From Stenotrophomonas sp. ISL-67 (lineage in GTDB: Bacteria > Pseudomonadota > Gammaproteobacteria > Xanthomonadales > Xanthomonadaceae): 64,000 nucleotides of DNA. The stretch covers positions 1-64,000 of the forward strand of contig NZ_JAGGRL010000005.1 in the NCBI RefSeq assembly GCF_018612915.1, written 5' to 3'. The notes beneath the pieces were generated by a model, which was not told the DNA's origin, made no database searches, and was given only the letters and a program-made list of their open reading frames with translations. A program made the translations under genes and the position numbers. Numbering within the stretch: position 1 is the stretch's first letter; every line of letters starts with the position of its first letter. Positions 28,021 through 37,245 of the stretch are shown here, one piece after another.

Positions 28021-28689
28021 TCAGGGGCGCTTGACCCGTCCGTCGGCCAGCTCCACCACCTGGTGCCCGAACATCGCCACGTCCACCGGATCGTGGCTGA
28101 TCAGCAACAAGGGAATGTCGGTGGCTTCCAGCACGCTCAACAGCTCCTGGCGCAGGTGGTTACGCAGCGCGTGATCCAGCGCGGCGAACGGCTCGTCCAG
28201 CAGCAGGGCCTGCGGCCGGGTCACCAACGCCCGCGCCAACGCCGTGCGCTGGCGCTGCCCACCGGACAGCTGCGCCGGCAGCATCTGCGCCAGGTGCTCG
28301 ATGCGCAGCGCGGCCATCCAGCGCTCCACCTCCGGGTCCGTTGCGCGGCGCCCTGGATTCAACCAGCTGCGATGCAGGCCGAACGCGATGTTCTGGCGCA
28401 CCGTCAGGTGGGGAAACAGCGCGTAGTCCTGGAACACGTAGCCAAGGCGGCGTTGTTGCGGCGGCAGGTGGACGCCCTGCGCGGCGTCGAACAGGGTCGC
28501 CCCCCCCAGTCGCACGTGGCCACCGTGGGGCCGCAGCAGCCCGGCAATGGCCTTCAGGGTCAGGCTCTTGCCGGCGCCGGACGGGCCGAACAGCACGACC
28601 TGCCGTTGACTGCACTGCAGCTGCACATCCAGCGTGAACTGCTGGCCGGGCGCATCCATCTGGCGGTGGATGTCCAGCTCAAGCCACAT
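28021..28689 (-). CDS. modC: Molybdate ABC transporter ATPase, short form lacking the TOBE domain
   Basis: 222 residues. Walker [10 protein letters not shown]-loop FQDYALF, signature LSGGQRQR, Walker [12 protein letters not shown] and the switch His in LLISHDP are all present. It energises molybdate import with ModB. Typical ModC has about 350 residues with a C-terminal molybdate-binding TOBE/Mop domain; this protein stops directly after the nucleotide-binding domain. It overlaps modB by 11 bp. Last gene of the nar-fnr-mod operon. Confidence 0.85.
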   Translation of the reverse strand: MWLELDIHRQMDAPGQQFTLDVQLQCSQRQVVLFGPSGAGKSLTLKAIAGLLRPHGGHVRLGGATLFDAAQGVHLPPQQRRLGYVFQDYALFPHLTVRQNIAFGLHRSWLNPGRRATDPEVERWMAALRIEHLAQMLPAQLSGGQRQRTALARALVTRPQALLLDEPFAALDHALRNHLRQELLSVLEATDIPLLLISHDPVDVAMFGHQVVELADGRVKRP

Positions 28690-29362
28690 CGCGCGCCTCC
28701 CGGCGTCGCCCGCCGACCAGCCGGGCCGCAGCCAGCAGGATGATGATGCAGACCACCGACGTGAGGATCACCAGCCCATTGGCCTTGTCGTCATGCCCGG
28801 CCTGCACCGCTTCGTAGATCGCAATGGACAGGGTCTGGGTGCGCCCGGGAATGCTGCCGGCCACCATCAAGGTGGCGCCAAATTCGCCCATGGAACGTGC
28901 GAACGCCAGCAGCAGGCCCGCAAGGATGCCGCGCCAGGCCAGCGGTAGGCTGACCCGCAGGAACAGCGCGAACTCGGATACGCCAAGCGTGCGCGCGGCC
29001 TGCTCCAGCTGCCCGTCCACCGCCTCGAACGCGGCCCGCGCCGGCTTGAACACCAGCGGCAGCGAGGCCACCGCAGCTGCAATGACGGCCGCCTGCCAGG
29101 TAAACACCAGGTTGATGCCGAAGGTGGACTGCAGCCACGAACCGAGCGGTCCGTTGCGGCCGATCACCACCAGCAGGTAGTAGCCCAGCACCGTGGGGGG
29201 CAACACCATCGGCAGGGTCAGCAGCGTGTCCAGCAGCTCGCGCCCGGGGAAACGCCGGCGCGCCAGCAGCGCGCCCAACGCCACCCCCAGTACCAGGTTG
29301 ATCGCCGTGGCCCAGCCGGCCACTTTCAGCGACAACCACAACGCGGACCAGTCCAACGCCAT
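28679..29362 (-). CDS. modB: Molybdate ABC transporter permease
   Basis: 227 residues with about five to six membrane segments. It carries the permease EAA motif variant ([20 protein letters not shown]) and the ModB entry segment ([18 protein letters not shown], then IGRNGPLG). Inner membrane channel for molybdate. The start is 3 bp after modA's stop. Confidence 0.92.
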   Translation of the reverse strand: MALDWSALWLSLKVAGWATAINLVLGVALGALLARRRFPGRELLDTLLTLPMVLPPTVLGYYLLVVIGRNGPLGSWLQSTFGINLVFTWQAAVIAAAVASLPLVFKPARAAFEAVDGQLEQAARTLGVSEFALFLRVSLPLAWRGILAGLLLAFARSMGEFGATLMVAGSIPGRTQTLSIAIYEAVQAGHDDKANGLVILTSVVCIIILLAAARLVGGRRREARDVA

Positions 29363-29365
29363 CGG

Positions 29366-30106
29366 TCAGGGCGCGCCGAAGCCGTGGCGGCGCAGGATCG
29401 CCTGGCCCTGCGGTGATATCACGAACGCCACGAAGCGGCGTGCTTCAGCGGCACGGGCGCTGTCCTTGACCACCGACAGCGGATAGCGGATCGGGGCCTT
29501 CAGCGGCACGTCGAAGGCACGCACCACGCGCCCGGGCATCGCCTGGTAATCGCTGGCGTAGACAAAGCCCGCATCCACTTCGCCGCGCGCCACGTAATCC
29601 AGCGACTGGCGCACGTTCTGGGTGGTGATGGCCCTGGCCGTGATCGCATCCCACAACCCGGCCTCCTGCAACGCGGTGCGCGCATAGCGGCCTACCGGCA
29701 CGCTGTCCGGATTGCCGATCGCCACCCGCTGCACGCCCTTCCCCGCCAGCGCGGACAGCGCGCCGGGGGCGTTCTTGCGGCCCGGCGGTACCACCACCAC
29801 CAACTGGTTGCTGGCGAAGGTCTGGCGCGAATCGGTTTCCAGCAGACCGCTTTTCGCCGCCTGTTCCATCGTGGCGGTGTCGGCGGTGGCCAGCACGTCC
29901 ACCGGCGCACCCCGCGAGATCTGCTGCAGCAGTACGCCCGACGCGGCGAAGTTCAGGTCCACCTTCGTTCCCGGATGCACCGCTTCGTAGGCGCTGGCGA
30001 TGTCACGGAAACTTTCGGTCAGGCTGGACGCCGCCGACACGGTCAACCCGGCGGCGGGAGCCGGCAGCGCGAACACCATCAGCAACAGGAAGAGCAGGCG
30101 GTTCAT
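29366..30106 (-). CDS. modA: Molybdate-binding periplasmic protein
   Basis: 246 residues with a signal peptide (LLFLLLMVFALPAPAAG). ModA family motifs: LTVSAASSLTESFRDI, LNFAASGVLLQQISRGAPVDVLATADT, GNPDSVPVGRYARTAL, and GEVDAGFVYASD. It captures molybdate for ModBC, supplying the cofactor of NarG. The ATG overlaps the fnr stop (ATGA), coupling it to the oxygen regulator. Confidence 0.93.
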   Translation of the reverse strand: MNRLLFLLLMVFALPAPAAGLTVSAASSLTESFRDIASAYEAVHPGTKVDLNFAASGVLLQQISRGAPVDVLATADTATMEQAAKSGLLETDSRQTFASNQLVVVVPPGRKNAPGALSALAGKGVQRVAIGNPDSVPVGRYARTALQEAGLWDAITARAITTQNVRQSLDYVARGEVDAGFVYASDYQAMPGRVVRAFDVPLKAPIRYPLSVVKDSARAAEARRFVAFVISPQGQAILRRHGFGAP

Positions 30107-30912
30107 CGGTCGGTACCTTGCGGGGAAGCGGGATCCTGCGTTTCGCTGGCGCCTGCAACGGCCATCGCGGCCAGGCGCTCCGGCTGCAGCAGCAGGATCT
30201 CGCGCTGGTTCACCGCGATCACGCCGTCATCGGCCAGGCGCCGCAACACCCGGCTGGCGGTTTCCGGGGCCATGCGCAGGTAATTGGCGATCTCGGTGCG
30301 GGCCATCATCAGGTTGAAGCGCACCGCCGAAAAACCACGGCGGGCATAGCGTTCGGACATGTCCACCAGGAACGCGGCCATGCGCTCTTCGGTGCGGTGG
30401 TTGGCCGCCAGCAGCGCCACCTTGCCGATCTCCGCGCTGAGCAGGCTGAACAATTTGGCCTGCAGGCCGGGCATGCGACTGGCCAGCTGGCTCATCTTCG
30501 GGAACGAAATGCGGCACAGGTGCACCGTATCCAGCGCCATCGCGTTGCAGGGGTAGCGCGCGCCGTGGATGGCGTTGAGTCCGATCACCTCGCCCGGCAG
30601 GCTGAAACCGAGCACCTGTTCGTTGCCCTGGCTGTCATCCACGAAGGTCTTGACCATGCCTGCGCGCACGGCGGCGATCGCATCGAACGGCTCGCCCGCG
30701 CGGAAGATGTACTCGCCGGCATGGAACGGGCCCACATGGTCGACCAGCACATGCAGTTCGGACAACGCGGACTTGTCATAGCCCTGCGACATGCAGGCAT
30801 CGGAAAACGCACAGGTGCTGCAGAAGTGCAGCGCATCGCCGTCATCGGCCGCGGCAGGGTTGGGGGTGGCGCGGCCGGGACGGCCGTGGGTCAGCATGGG
30901 AGACGTCATCAT
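30103..30912 (-). CDS. fnr: FNR-type oxygen-sensing transcriptional regulator (CRP/FNR family)
   Basis: 269 residues from the tandem ATGs at 30912/30909 (a third at 30897 is possible). The N-terminal cluster CSTCAFSDAC has the FNR spacing C-x2-C-x5-C, and the fourth ligand is the Cys in TVHLCRISF, so an oxygen-labile [4Fe-4S] cluster is predicted. Then come the cyclic-nucleotide-like jelly roll, a dimer helix and an HTH whose recognition helix APETASRVLRRL keeps the Glu and Ser-Arg residues that read TTGAT-N4-ATCAA. It likely activates the operon that contains it (box at 42568) and the moa operon (47607). The start overlaps the HemN-like stop and the stop overlaps modA. Confidence 0.92.
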   Translation of the reverse strand: MMTSPMLTHGRPGRATPNPAAADDGDALHFCSTCAFSDACMSQGYDKSALSELHVLVDHVGPFHAGEYIFRAGEPFDAIAAVRAGMVKTFVDDSQGNEQVLGFSLPGEVIGLNAIHGARYPCNAMALDTVHLCRISFPKMSQLASRMPGLQAKLFSLLSAEIGKVALLAANHRTEERMAAFLVDMSERYARRGFSAVRFNLMMARTEIANYLRMAPETASRVLRRLADDGVIAVNQREILLLQPERLAAMAVAGASETQDPASPQGTDR

Positions 30913-32129
30913 TCCTGGATCGGGGCCGGTGCCTGCGCGGGTCGGAAGCACGCGGCGATGATACGCCACAGCAGGATGCCCTCCGTGCGAAGCCGCAGCA
31001 CCTGGCCGTCCCAGTACGCCCAGCCCTGCGCCAGGCACGGCCCCAGCCGCACCCGCGCATCCTCGAACACCTCCGCGAACGGGCGTGCATTGCACCACTC
31101 GAAGTCGGCCACATCCAGCGCGTGGTCGCAGGCGATACGCTGCACGGCGTCGTTGGCCAGCGCTTCTGCTTCGGACAGGATCAGGCCGGCCACCACACCC
31201 GTGTGCCCGCCGCCCATGCGCGCCTGCCAGCGCGCTGGATCGTCATCCAGCCGACACAGCACCTCCCCCGCCTGGCTGCAGGCACCGGCGCCGATGCCGA
31301 TGAAATCAGTGCGCTCGCGCCGCGGCACGCCGACCACGTCGCAGTAGCGGTAGGCGTCGCGGGCGGTAGCCGGCGGCGCGCGATCCGGGTGCTGGTAGTG
31401 GTCCCCGCCGATGGGAACGTAACCGGCGTCCACCAGCTGTTGCCACGCACCGAACCATGTCGCCGCGCAGGGTTGGGTGGGCGCCAGGCACGGTGCGGGC
31501 AGCAGGATCCGCGCCGGACCGAGCTCGATCACACGCTGCAGCCGCTGCAGGTAGTCCGGGTCCGCGCGCGAGGGCACACGCAGCTGGTAGTAGCAGGCGG
31601 TGAAACCGACCGGTTGTGCCCGCGCCAGCAGCCCCGGGCCATTCGTACCTGGCCGGTCGATCACGGTCAGGCGCGTGCAGCCCACCGCGCGCAGCTGCTC
31701 CGGCTCACGCAGGCTGCCTGCATCCAGCCGGACCTCCACCTGCGGCCGCGCCACCGTGCGCAGGTGCTGCGGCACCGCCTCCAGCAGCTGTTCCAGCAGC
31801 GCCGGGGCGAGGCATTCGGCCAACCCCAGCTGCAGCACCAGCGCCACCACCTCGCGGTCGCCGGCCAGCAGCCCGGCATGCACGCGCAGCCCACACAGCA
31901 GCGACCGAAGGTAGGCCTCACCACCCACCTCCGCGCGCGCGGCCTGGAACCCCAACGTCAGCGAGCGCGGGATCAGGTGCTCGTTGCTGGCCAACAGTGC
32001 GCTGCGCCAGCCGGCCTCGCCGAACCCGCTGCTGAACTGCAGGGCGGATGGAAACAGCACGTGTGACGGCTGCTGCAACAGGCGGTCGGGAAGATCAAGC
32101 ACGCGCACGCTCGTCCGCTGCCGCGGCAT
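30909..32129 (-). CDS. HemN-like protein lacking the radical-SAM [4Fe-4S] cysteine motif
   Basis: 406 residues from the ATG at 32129 (GAGG 6 bp upstream); GTGs at 32108 and 32102 are alternatives. The N-terminus (FPSALQFSSGFGEAGWRSAL) and C-terminal half (GGDHYQHPD, DFIGIGAGACS, a HemN C-terminal domain with GILLWRIIAACF) follow oxygen-independent coproporphyrinogen III oxidase. The segment that should read YxHIPFCxxxCxxC is missing: the sequence passes from RSLTLGF straight to QAARAEVGGEAYLRSLL. Radical SAM chemistry is therefore not expected. It may be a regulatory, haem-handling or vestigial paralogue. The frame is intact over 1.2 kb and coupled on both sides (35 bp overlap with narK, ATGA with fnr), arguing that it is expressed. 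Confidence 0.75.
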   Translation of the reverse strand: MPRQRTSVRVLDLPDRLLQQPSHVLFPSALQFSSGFGEAGWRSALLASNEHLIPRSLTLGFQAARAEVGGEAYLRSLLCGLRVHAGLLAGDREVVALVLQLGLAECLAPALLEQLLEAVPQHLRTVARPQVEVRLDAGSLREPEQLRAVGCTRLTVIDRPGTNGPGLLARAQPVGFTACYYQLRVPSRADPDYLQRLQRVIELGPARILLPAPCLAPTQPCAATWFGAWQQLVDAGYVPIGGDHYQHPDRAPPATARDAYRYCDVVGVPRRERTDFIGIGAGACSQAGEVLCRLDDDPARWQARMGGGHTGVVAGLILSEAEALANDAVQRIACDHALDVADFEWCNARPFAEVFEDARVRLGPCLAQGWAYWDGQVLRLRTEGILLWRIIAACFRPAQAPAPIQE

Positions 32130-33429
32130 CGATGGCCTCGGGCAGATCGGTCTCACGGTCGATCTGCGGGAAGTGCCGGCGCTCCATGCGACGGATGGCG
32201 AAATGCATCCAGCCCAGCGCTGCGGCCACCACCAGGAACAACAGCATGAAACAGCTGCTCCAGATGCCGATCAGATCATTCAGCGCACCGAACACGATCG
32301 GCAGGATGAAGCCGCCCAGGCCGCCGATCATGCCGACCACGCCGCCCACCGCACCCACGTGCCGCGGGTAGTACACCGGAATGTGCTTGTATACGGCCGC
32401 CTTGCCCAGTGACATGAAGAAACCAAGCACGAACACCAGCACCGTGAACAGGGTGACGCCGATGGCCAGGTGGAAGCGGATCTCACCCTGGATACCCTGC
32501 ACCACGTACACCGTGTCCGGGTACGCGAGCAGGAAGGTACAGATCGCCGAAACGCTGAAGGTCCAGTACATGACCCGGCGCGCGCCGATGCGGTCCGACA
32601 ACCAGCCGCCGACCACCCGGAACAGGCTGGCCGGGATCGAGTAGCACGCCGCGAGCATGCCGGCGGTGGCCACGTCCATGCCGTAGGCGCCCACCAGGTA
32701 GTGCGGCAGCCACAACGCCAGTGCGACGAACCCACCGAACACGAAGAAGTAGTACAGCGAGAACCGCCACACCTGCAGGTTGCGCAGCGGCGCCATCTGC
32801 TCGGAAAACGGCATCGGCCGGGTGCCACTTCGGCGGCGCTCCTCCAGCGAAGGGTCTTCCCTGCTGAACAGGAAAAACAGCACCGCAGTGACCGCCAGCG
32901 CCACCGCCCAGACCTTGGCGACCATGGTCCAGCCCGCCGCCACCATCACCAGCGGCGCCAGCAGCTTGGTCACCGCCGCGCCGATATTGCCGGCCCCGAA
33001 GATGCCCAGTGCGGTGCCCTGCCGGCTGGCCGGGAACCATTTGGACACGTAGGCCACCCCCACCGAGAAGTTGCCGCCGGCAACGCCGACCAGCAAGGCC
33101 GCGATGAGAAACTGCGGGTAGGTGGTGGCATAGGTGAGCATCCACGTCGCCGCCGCGCCGCACAGCATCACCAGGGCCATCACCTTGCGCCCGCCGAACT
33201 GGTCGGACCAGATGCCCAGGAAGACCCGGATCACCGAGCCGGTCAGCACCGGGGTGGCGATCAACAGCCCGAACTGGGTGTCGTTGAGGCCGAGCTGCTC
33301 GCTGATCTGGATGCCGATGATGGAGAAAATCATCCACACCGCGAAGCACACGGTGAAGGCGAAGGTACTCAGCCACAGGGCGCGCTGCTGCTCGCCGGGG
33401 CTGGCGGGGGAGTTGATCTGGTTCATCAT
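32095..33429 (-). CDS. narK: Nitrate/nitrite transporter NarK, second copy (MFS)
   Basis: 444 residues, 12 membrane segments. The nitrate signature in TM5 reads GVAGGNFSVGVAYVSKWFP and continues GTALGIFGAGNIGAAV, as in NarK/NRT-type porters. A cytosolic loop with basic residues follows TM6. The ATG overlaps the isomerase stop (ATGATGA). Differs clearly from the first NarK (41058-42476). By analogy with paired NarK1/NarK2 porters, one copy may import nitrate with protons and the other exchange nitrate for nitrite; which is which cannot be told here. Confidence 0.9.
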   Translation of the reverse strand: MMNQINSPASPGEQQRALWLSTFAFTVCFAVWMIFSIIGIQISEQLGLNDTQFGLLIATPVLTGSVIRVFLGIWSDQFGGRKVMALVMLCGAAATWMLTYATTYPQFLIAALLVGVAGGNFSVGVAYVSKWFPASRQGTALGIFGAGNIGAAVTKLLAPLVMVAAGWTMVAKVWAVALAVTAVLFFLFSREDPSLEERRRSGTRPMPFSEQMAPLRNLQVWRFSLYYFFVFGGFVALALWLPHYLVGAYGMDVATAGMLAACYSIPASLFRVVGGWLSDRIGARRVMYWTFSVSAICTFLLAYPDTVYVVQGIQGEIRFHLAIGVTLFTVLVFVLGFFMSLGKAAVYKHIPVYYPRHVGAVGGVVGMIGGLGGFILPIVFGALNDLIGIWSSCFMLLFLVVAAALGWMHFAIRRMERRHFPQIDRETDLPEAIDAAAADERARA

Positions 33430-34319
33430 TCCGCCTGGGCCTCGATCTCTTCGAGCCCGCGCACCGGGTAGCGTTCGCGCAGCGACAGCAGGTAGGCCTG
33501 CAGGTCGCGCTGGCGCACCTGCAGTTCCAGGTAATCGCGGATCTGCTCGTGGACCTCCTCGAAGGTGCGTGGCTGCCCGCTTTCCAGCGCATCGATGCTC
33601 ACCACATGGTGGCCCCAGCGTGATTCCACCGGGAACCCGGCCAGGCCCTCGCGCAGGCGGAACACCTGGCGGTCGAACTCGGGCGTGGTCTGGCCACGCT
33701 GCAGCCAGCCCAGCTCCCCACCTTGGTCGCGCGACGGGCACTGCGAATGGCGCAACGCGAAATCGGCGAACAGGTGCGGCTGTTGCCGAAGGTCGGTGAT
33801 CAGAGCCTCACCCTGCGTGCGTGCCTTCAGCCGCCCGGCCACGTCATCGGCCGGTGCGGCCAGCAGGATGTGGCGGATGCGGATGCGGTCCGGCGAACGG
33901 AAGCGCTCCGGATTCTGGTCGTAGTAGCGGCGGCAGGCGTCTTCATCCGGGCTGCGGCTGTCGATCTGCCCGACGATCAGCGCTTCGATCAGCGCCTCCT
34001 CGTCGATGATCGCGCTGTCGGCCGGCGCATCTGCGGCGAGGCCCAGACGCACCGCCTCCAGCCGCAGCAGCTCGCGCACCACCAGCGCCCGCGCCGCGTC
34101 GGCGCGCGACTGTTCCGGGCGGATGGCCCGGTGGAACAGCATCTCGCGGGCGATATCGGCTTCGCTGATGGGGGTGTCGGCCACATGCAGCCGGCAGGGT
34201 GCCGGCTGGCCGAGCGAACGCGGCCCTTCGCCCTGCGCATGGTGGTGGCCCGCTTCGGCGGGCACCGGCTGGGCCGAATCGATCACGGTGATCGGCAGGA
34301 TGCGTGGCAGTGTGCTCAT
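33426..34319 (-). CDS. PpiC/parvulin-type peptidyl-prolyl isomerase of the nar operon
   Basis: 297 residues, no signal peptide. A SurA/NifM-like N-terminal helical region (residues about 45-135) precedes a parvulin domain (about 140-240) with IRIRHILLAAPADD, GGELGWLQRGQTTPEF and ESRWGHHVV. Similar isomerases follow narGHJI in pseudomonads and are thought to aid maturation of the cytoplasmic NarGHI complex. It lies 3 bp after narI and overlaps narK downstream. Confidence 0.88.
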   Translation of the reverse strand: MSTLPRILPITVIDSAQPVPAEAGHHHAQGEGPRSLGQPAPCRLHVADTPISEADIAREMLFHRAIRPEQSRADAARALVVRELLRLEAVRLGLAADAPADSAIIDEEALIEALIVGQIDSRSPDEDACRRYYDQNPERFRSPDRIRIRHILLAAPADDVAGRLKARTQGEALITDLRQQPHLFADFALRHSQCPSRDQGGELGWLQRGQTTPEFDRQVFRLREGLAGFPVESRWGHHVVSIDALESGQPRTFEEVHEQIRDYLELQVRQRDLQAYLLSLRERYPVRGLEEIEAQAE

Positions 34320-34322
34320 CGG

Positions 34323-35027
34323 TTACTCCCGCGGACCGTAGCGCAGCGTGGCCTGGCGCCGGCGTACCACCTGGTAGGGCCGCCACAGGTAGCTGAGCGG
34401 AATGCTCCACACATGCACCAGCCGGGTGAACGGTGCGATCAGGAACAGGGTAAGGCCCAGGAAGATATGCGCCTTGTAGACCCAGCTGACCCCGACGATG
34501 AAGTCGGCAGCACCGGGCCGGAAGGTGACGATGTGCTGGGCCCAATCGGCCAGCTGCACCATCACCGTGCCGTCCAGGTGGTCGGCCGAGACCCGGATGC
34601 TGACCAGGCCCAGGCACAGCTGGGCGAACAGCAGCACCAGCACCAGCACATCGCCGAAGCTGCCGGTGGCCCGCACGCGCGGGTTGAACAGGCGCCGCAC
34701 CAGCAGGATGGTGATGCCCACGAAACACAGCGCACCGAAGAAGCCACCGACGATCATTGCCAGCAGCTGCTTCTGGTGCGAGCTGATGAAGTGCTCGTAG
34801 AGCCAGTGCGGCGTCAGCAGCCCGACCAGGTGCCCACCGAGGATCGCCAGGATGCCGATGTGGAAGCAGTTGCTGCCGATCCGCATGCCACGGTCGGACA
34901 GCAGTTGGCTCGACCCGGTGCGCCAGGTGTACATGGACTTGTCGAAGCGCGCCCAGCTGCCGACCAGGAACACCGCCACGGCGATGTAGGGATAGAACTG
35001 GAAGGCGAATTGATGCAGGTAGTTCAT
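34323..35027 (-). CDS. narI: Respiratory nitrate reductase gamma subunit (cytochrome b)
   Basis: 234 residues from the ATG at 35027 (GAGAGG upstream), overlapping narJ by ATGA. Five membrane segments. Haem b ligand candidates are the His pair in CFHIGILAILGGHLVG and the pair in YKAHIFLG and RLVHVWS. It oxidises quinol at the periplasmic side and passes electrons to NarH. Length matches the family. Confidence 0.95.
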   Translation of the reverse strand: MNYLHQFAFQFYPYIAVAVFLVGSWARFDKSMYTWRTGSSQLLSDRGMRIGSNCFHIGILAILGGHLVGLLTPHWLYEHFISSHQKQLLAMIVGGFFGALCFVGITILLVRRLFNPRVRATGSFGDVLVLVLLFAQLCLGLVSIRVSADHLDGTVMVQLADWAQHIVTFRPGAADFIVGVSWVYKAHIFLGLTLFLIAPFTRLVHVWSIPLSYLWRPYQVVRRRQATLRYGPRE

Positions 35028-35704
35028 GGCTGTGCCTCTCGATTCACGGCGCGTGCCGGTGAGCGATGGGGTGGATCGCATTCCTGGGACGGAGCTTCGG
35101 CACCGAAGCGCACCGCTTCTTCTTCCCACAACCGGTCCATGGCGGCGTCGGTGTCGTCACGCACTTCTTCGCTGGCGCGTTGGCGCAGCAGGTCCAGGTT
35201 GACCTTGCCCTGCCCCGCTTCGACCAGTATTTCGAACAGCACCGCCTGCGGCAGCTCGCGTTCGGCCGAGCGCGCTGCCAGCATCCCGGCGATATGGCCG
35301 ATGTGCAGCAGCCAGTCGCGGGCCTCATGCTGCGGGCGGTGCGAAAGGTATTCCAGCAGCAGCGGCAGGTAATCCGGCAGCTCGCGGGCGTCCAGCTCAA
35401 AGCCGTTGCGGCGGTAGGCGTCGATCAGGTCGACCATGGCCTGGCCGCGGTCGCGCGATTCGCCGTGGATGTGCTCGAACACCAGCAGGCTCATCGAGCG
35501 TCCACGGTCGAACGTGGACAGCCAGCGGTCCTGCGCATCCAGCGGATCCATCGCCAGCAGGCCTTGCACCAAGGCGCGCAGCTGGGTGCGGCGGCCACGC
35601 GACAGCGCCGGGTCATCAGTGGCGGCCAGCAGTTCCTCGCCGTGCTGCCACAGCTCGTCTCGCGGGTAATCCAGCAGCACGCCGATCAGTTTGAGCAGGC
35701 TCAT
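35024..35704 (-). CDS. narJ: Nitrate reductase molybdenum cofactor assembly chaperone
   Basis: 226 residues. The TorD/NarJ-type helical chaperone is recognisable by LLKLIGVLLDYPRDELWQH, SMSLLVFEHIHGESRDRGQAMVDL and LPDYLPLLLEYL. It binds apo-NarG for cofactor insertion and is not part of the final enzyme. Start overlaps narH stop (ATGA) and stop overlaps narI start. Confidence 0.95.
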   Translation of the reverse strand: MSLLKLIGVLLDYPRDELWQHGEELLAATDDPALSRGRRTQLRALVQGLLAMDPLDAQDRWLSTFDRGRSMSLLVFEHIHGESRDRGQAMVDLIDAYRRNGFELDARELPDYLPLLLEYLSHRPQHEARDWLLHIGHIAGMLAARSAERELPQAVLFEILVEAGQGKVNLDLLRQRASEEVRDDTDAAMDRLWEEEAVRFGAEAPSQECDPPHRSPARAVNREAQP

Positions 35705-37245
35705 TCGACCACCTCGTGCCGGTGCTGGCGGTTGGGGTGGACGGTGAAGCCGGTGCTGCTGCGCTGGCCGAACAGATCGGCCGGGCTGTCGCCGTTGCAG
35801 CCGCTGCCGAAGGTGAAACCGCAACCGCCGCGCTCGCCGAACGCATCGTCGGCATATTCACGGTGTCCGGTGGGAATCACGAAACGGTCCTCGTAGTTGG
35901 CGATGGCCAGGTAGCGGTACATGTCCTCGGCCTGGGCCACGGTCAAGCCGGTCTGTTCGAGCACCCGGGTGTCCTCCACGCCATCCACGTTCATGGCACG
36001 CCGCCAGGCCCGCATCGCCATGAGCCGTTCCAGCGCCCGTACCACCGGCGCCTCATCACCGGCCGAGAGCAGGTTGGCCAGGTAACGCACCGGAATGCGC
36101 AGCGAGGCCACATCCGGCAGCTCGCCGCTCATGCCGATGTGGCCGCGTTCGGCCGCCGATTGGATCGGCGACAACGGCGGCACGTACCAGACCATGGGCA
36201 GCGTGCGGTACTCCGGGTGCAGCGGCAGCGCCAGCTTCCAGTCGATGGCCAGCTTGTACACCGGCGAGCGCCTGGCGGCGTCCAGCCAGCTGTCCGGGAT
36301 GCCTTCGGCGCGCGCGGCGGCGATCACCGCCGGGTCTTCCGGGTCCAGGAAAATGTCCAGGTGGGCCTGGTACAGATCCTTCTCGGCCGGTACCGATGCG
36401 GCTTCGGCGATGCGGTCGGCGTCGTACAGCATCACGCCCAGGTAACGGATACGGCCGACACAGGTTTCCGAACACACCGTGGGCTCGCCCATTTCGATGC
36501 GCGGATAGCAGAAGATGCACTTCTCCGACTTGCCGCTCTTCCAGTTGTAGTAGATCTTCTTGTACGGGCACGCGGACACGCACATGCGCCAGCCGCGGCA
36601 CTTGTCCTGGTCGATCAGCACGATGCCGTCTTCCTCGCGCTTGTAGATCGCGCCCGATGGGCACGCTGACACGCAGGCGGGGTTGAGGCAGTGCTCGCAC
36701 AGGCGCGGCAGGTACATCATGAAGGTCTTTTCGAAACTGCCGTAGATCTCCTTCTGCACCTGGTCGAAGTTGTAGTCGCGCGAGCGCTTGCTGAATTCCG
36801 ACCCCAGGATCTCTTCCCAGTTCGGGCCCCAGTGGATCTTCTCCATGCGCTGGCCGGTGATCAGCGAGCGCGGCCGTGCCGTGGGCTGGTGCTTGCTGTC
36901 GCCGGCGTCATGCAGGTGCTGGTAGTCGAAGTCGAACGGTTCGTAGTAGTCATCGATCTGCGGCAGGTCCGGGTTGGCGAATATCTTGGCCAGCATCCGC
37001 CAGCGCCCACCGGCGCGTGGCACCAGCTTGCCGGCACGGTTGCGCACCCAGCCGCCGTTCCACTTCTCCTGGTTCTCCCATTCCTTGGGGTAGCCGATGC
37101 CGGGCTTGGTCTCCACGTTGTTGAACCACGCGTATTCCACGCCTTCGCGGGAGGTCCACACGTTCTTGCAGGTGATCGAGCAGGTGTGGCAGCCGATGCA
37201 CTTGTCCAGGTTCAGGACCATCGCAATCTGTGCACGAACTTTCAT
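35701..37245 (-). CDS. narH: Respiratory nitrate reductase beta subunit (FeS)
   Basis: 514 residues from the ATG at 37245, with a strong AAAGGAGG site; its ATG shares a base with the narG stop (TGATG). Four cluster-binding groups are visible: CIGCHTCSITCKN, CEHCLNPACVSACPSGAI, CRGWRMCVSACPYKKI (a Trp in place of one Cys, as for the [3Fe-4S] centre) and CIFCYPRI with CSETCVGRIRY. It wires NarI to NarG on the cytoplasmic side. Confidence 0.97.
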   Translation of the reverse strand: MKVRAQIAMVLNLDKCIGCHTCSITCKNVWTSREGVEYAWFNNVETKPGIGYPKEWENQEKWNGGWVRNRAGKLVPRAGGRWRMLAKIFANPDLPQIDDYYEPFDFDYQHLHDAGDSKHQPTARPRSLITGQRMEKIHWGPNWEEILGSEFSKRSRDYNFDQVQKEIYGSFEKTFMMYLPRLCEHCLNPACVSACPSGAIYKREEDGIVLIDQDKCRGWRMCVSACPYKKIYYNWKSGKSEKCIFCYPRIEMGEPTVCSETCVGRIRYLGVMLYDADRIAEAASVPAEKDLYQAHLDIFLDPEDPAVIAAARAEGIPDSWLDAARRSPVYKLAIDWKLALPLHPEYRTLPMVWYVPPLSPIQSAAERGHIGMSGELPDVASLRIPVRYLANLLSAGDEAPVVRALERLMAMRAWRRAMNVDGVEDTRVLEQTGLTVAQAEDMYRYLAIANYEDRFVIPTGHREYADDAFGERGGCGFTFGSGCNGDSPADLFGQRSSTGFTVHPNRQHRHEVVE

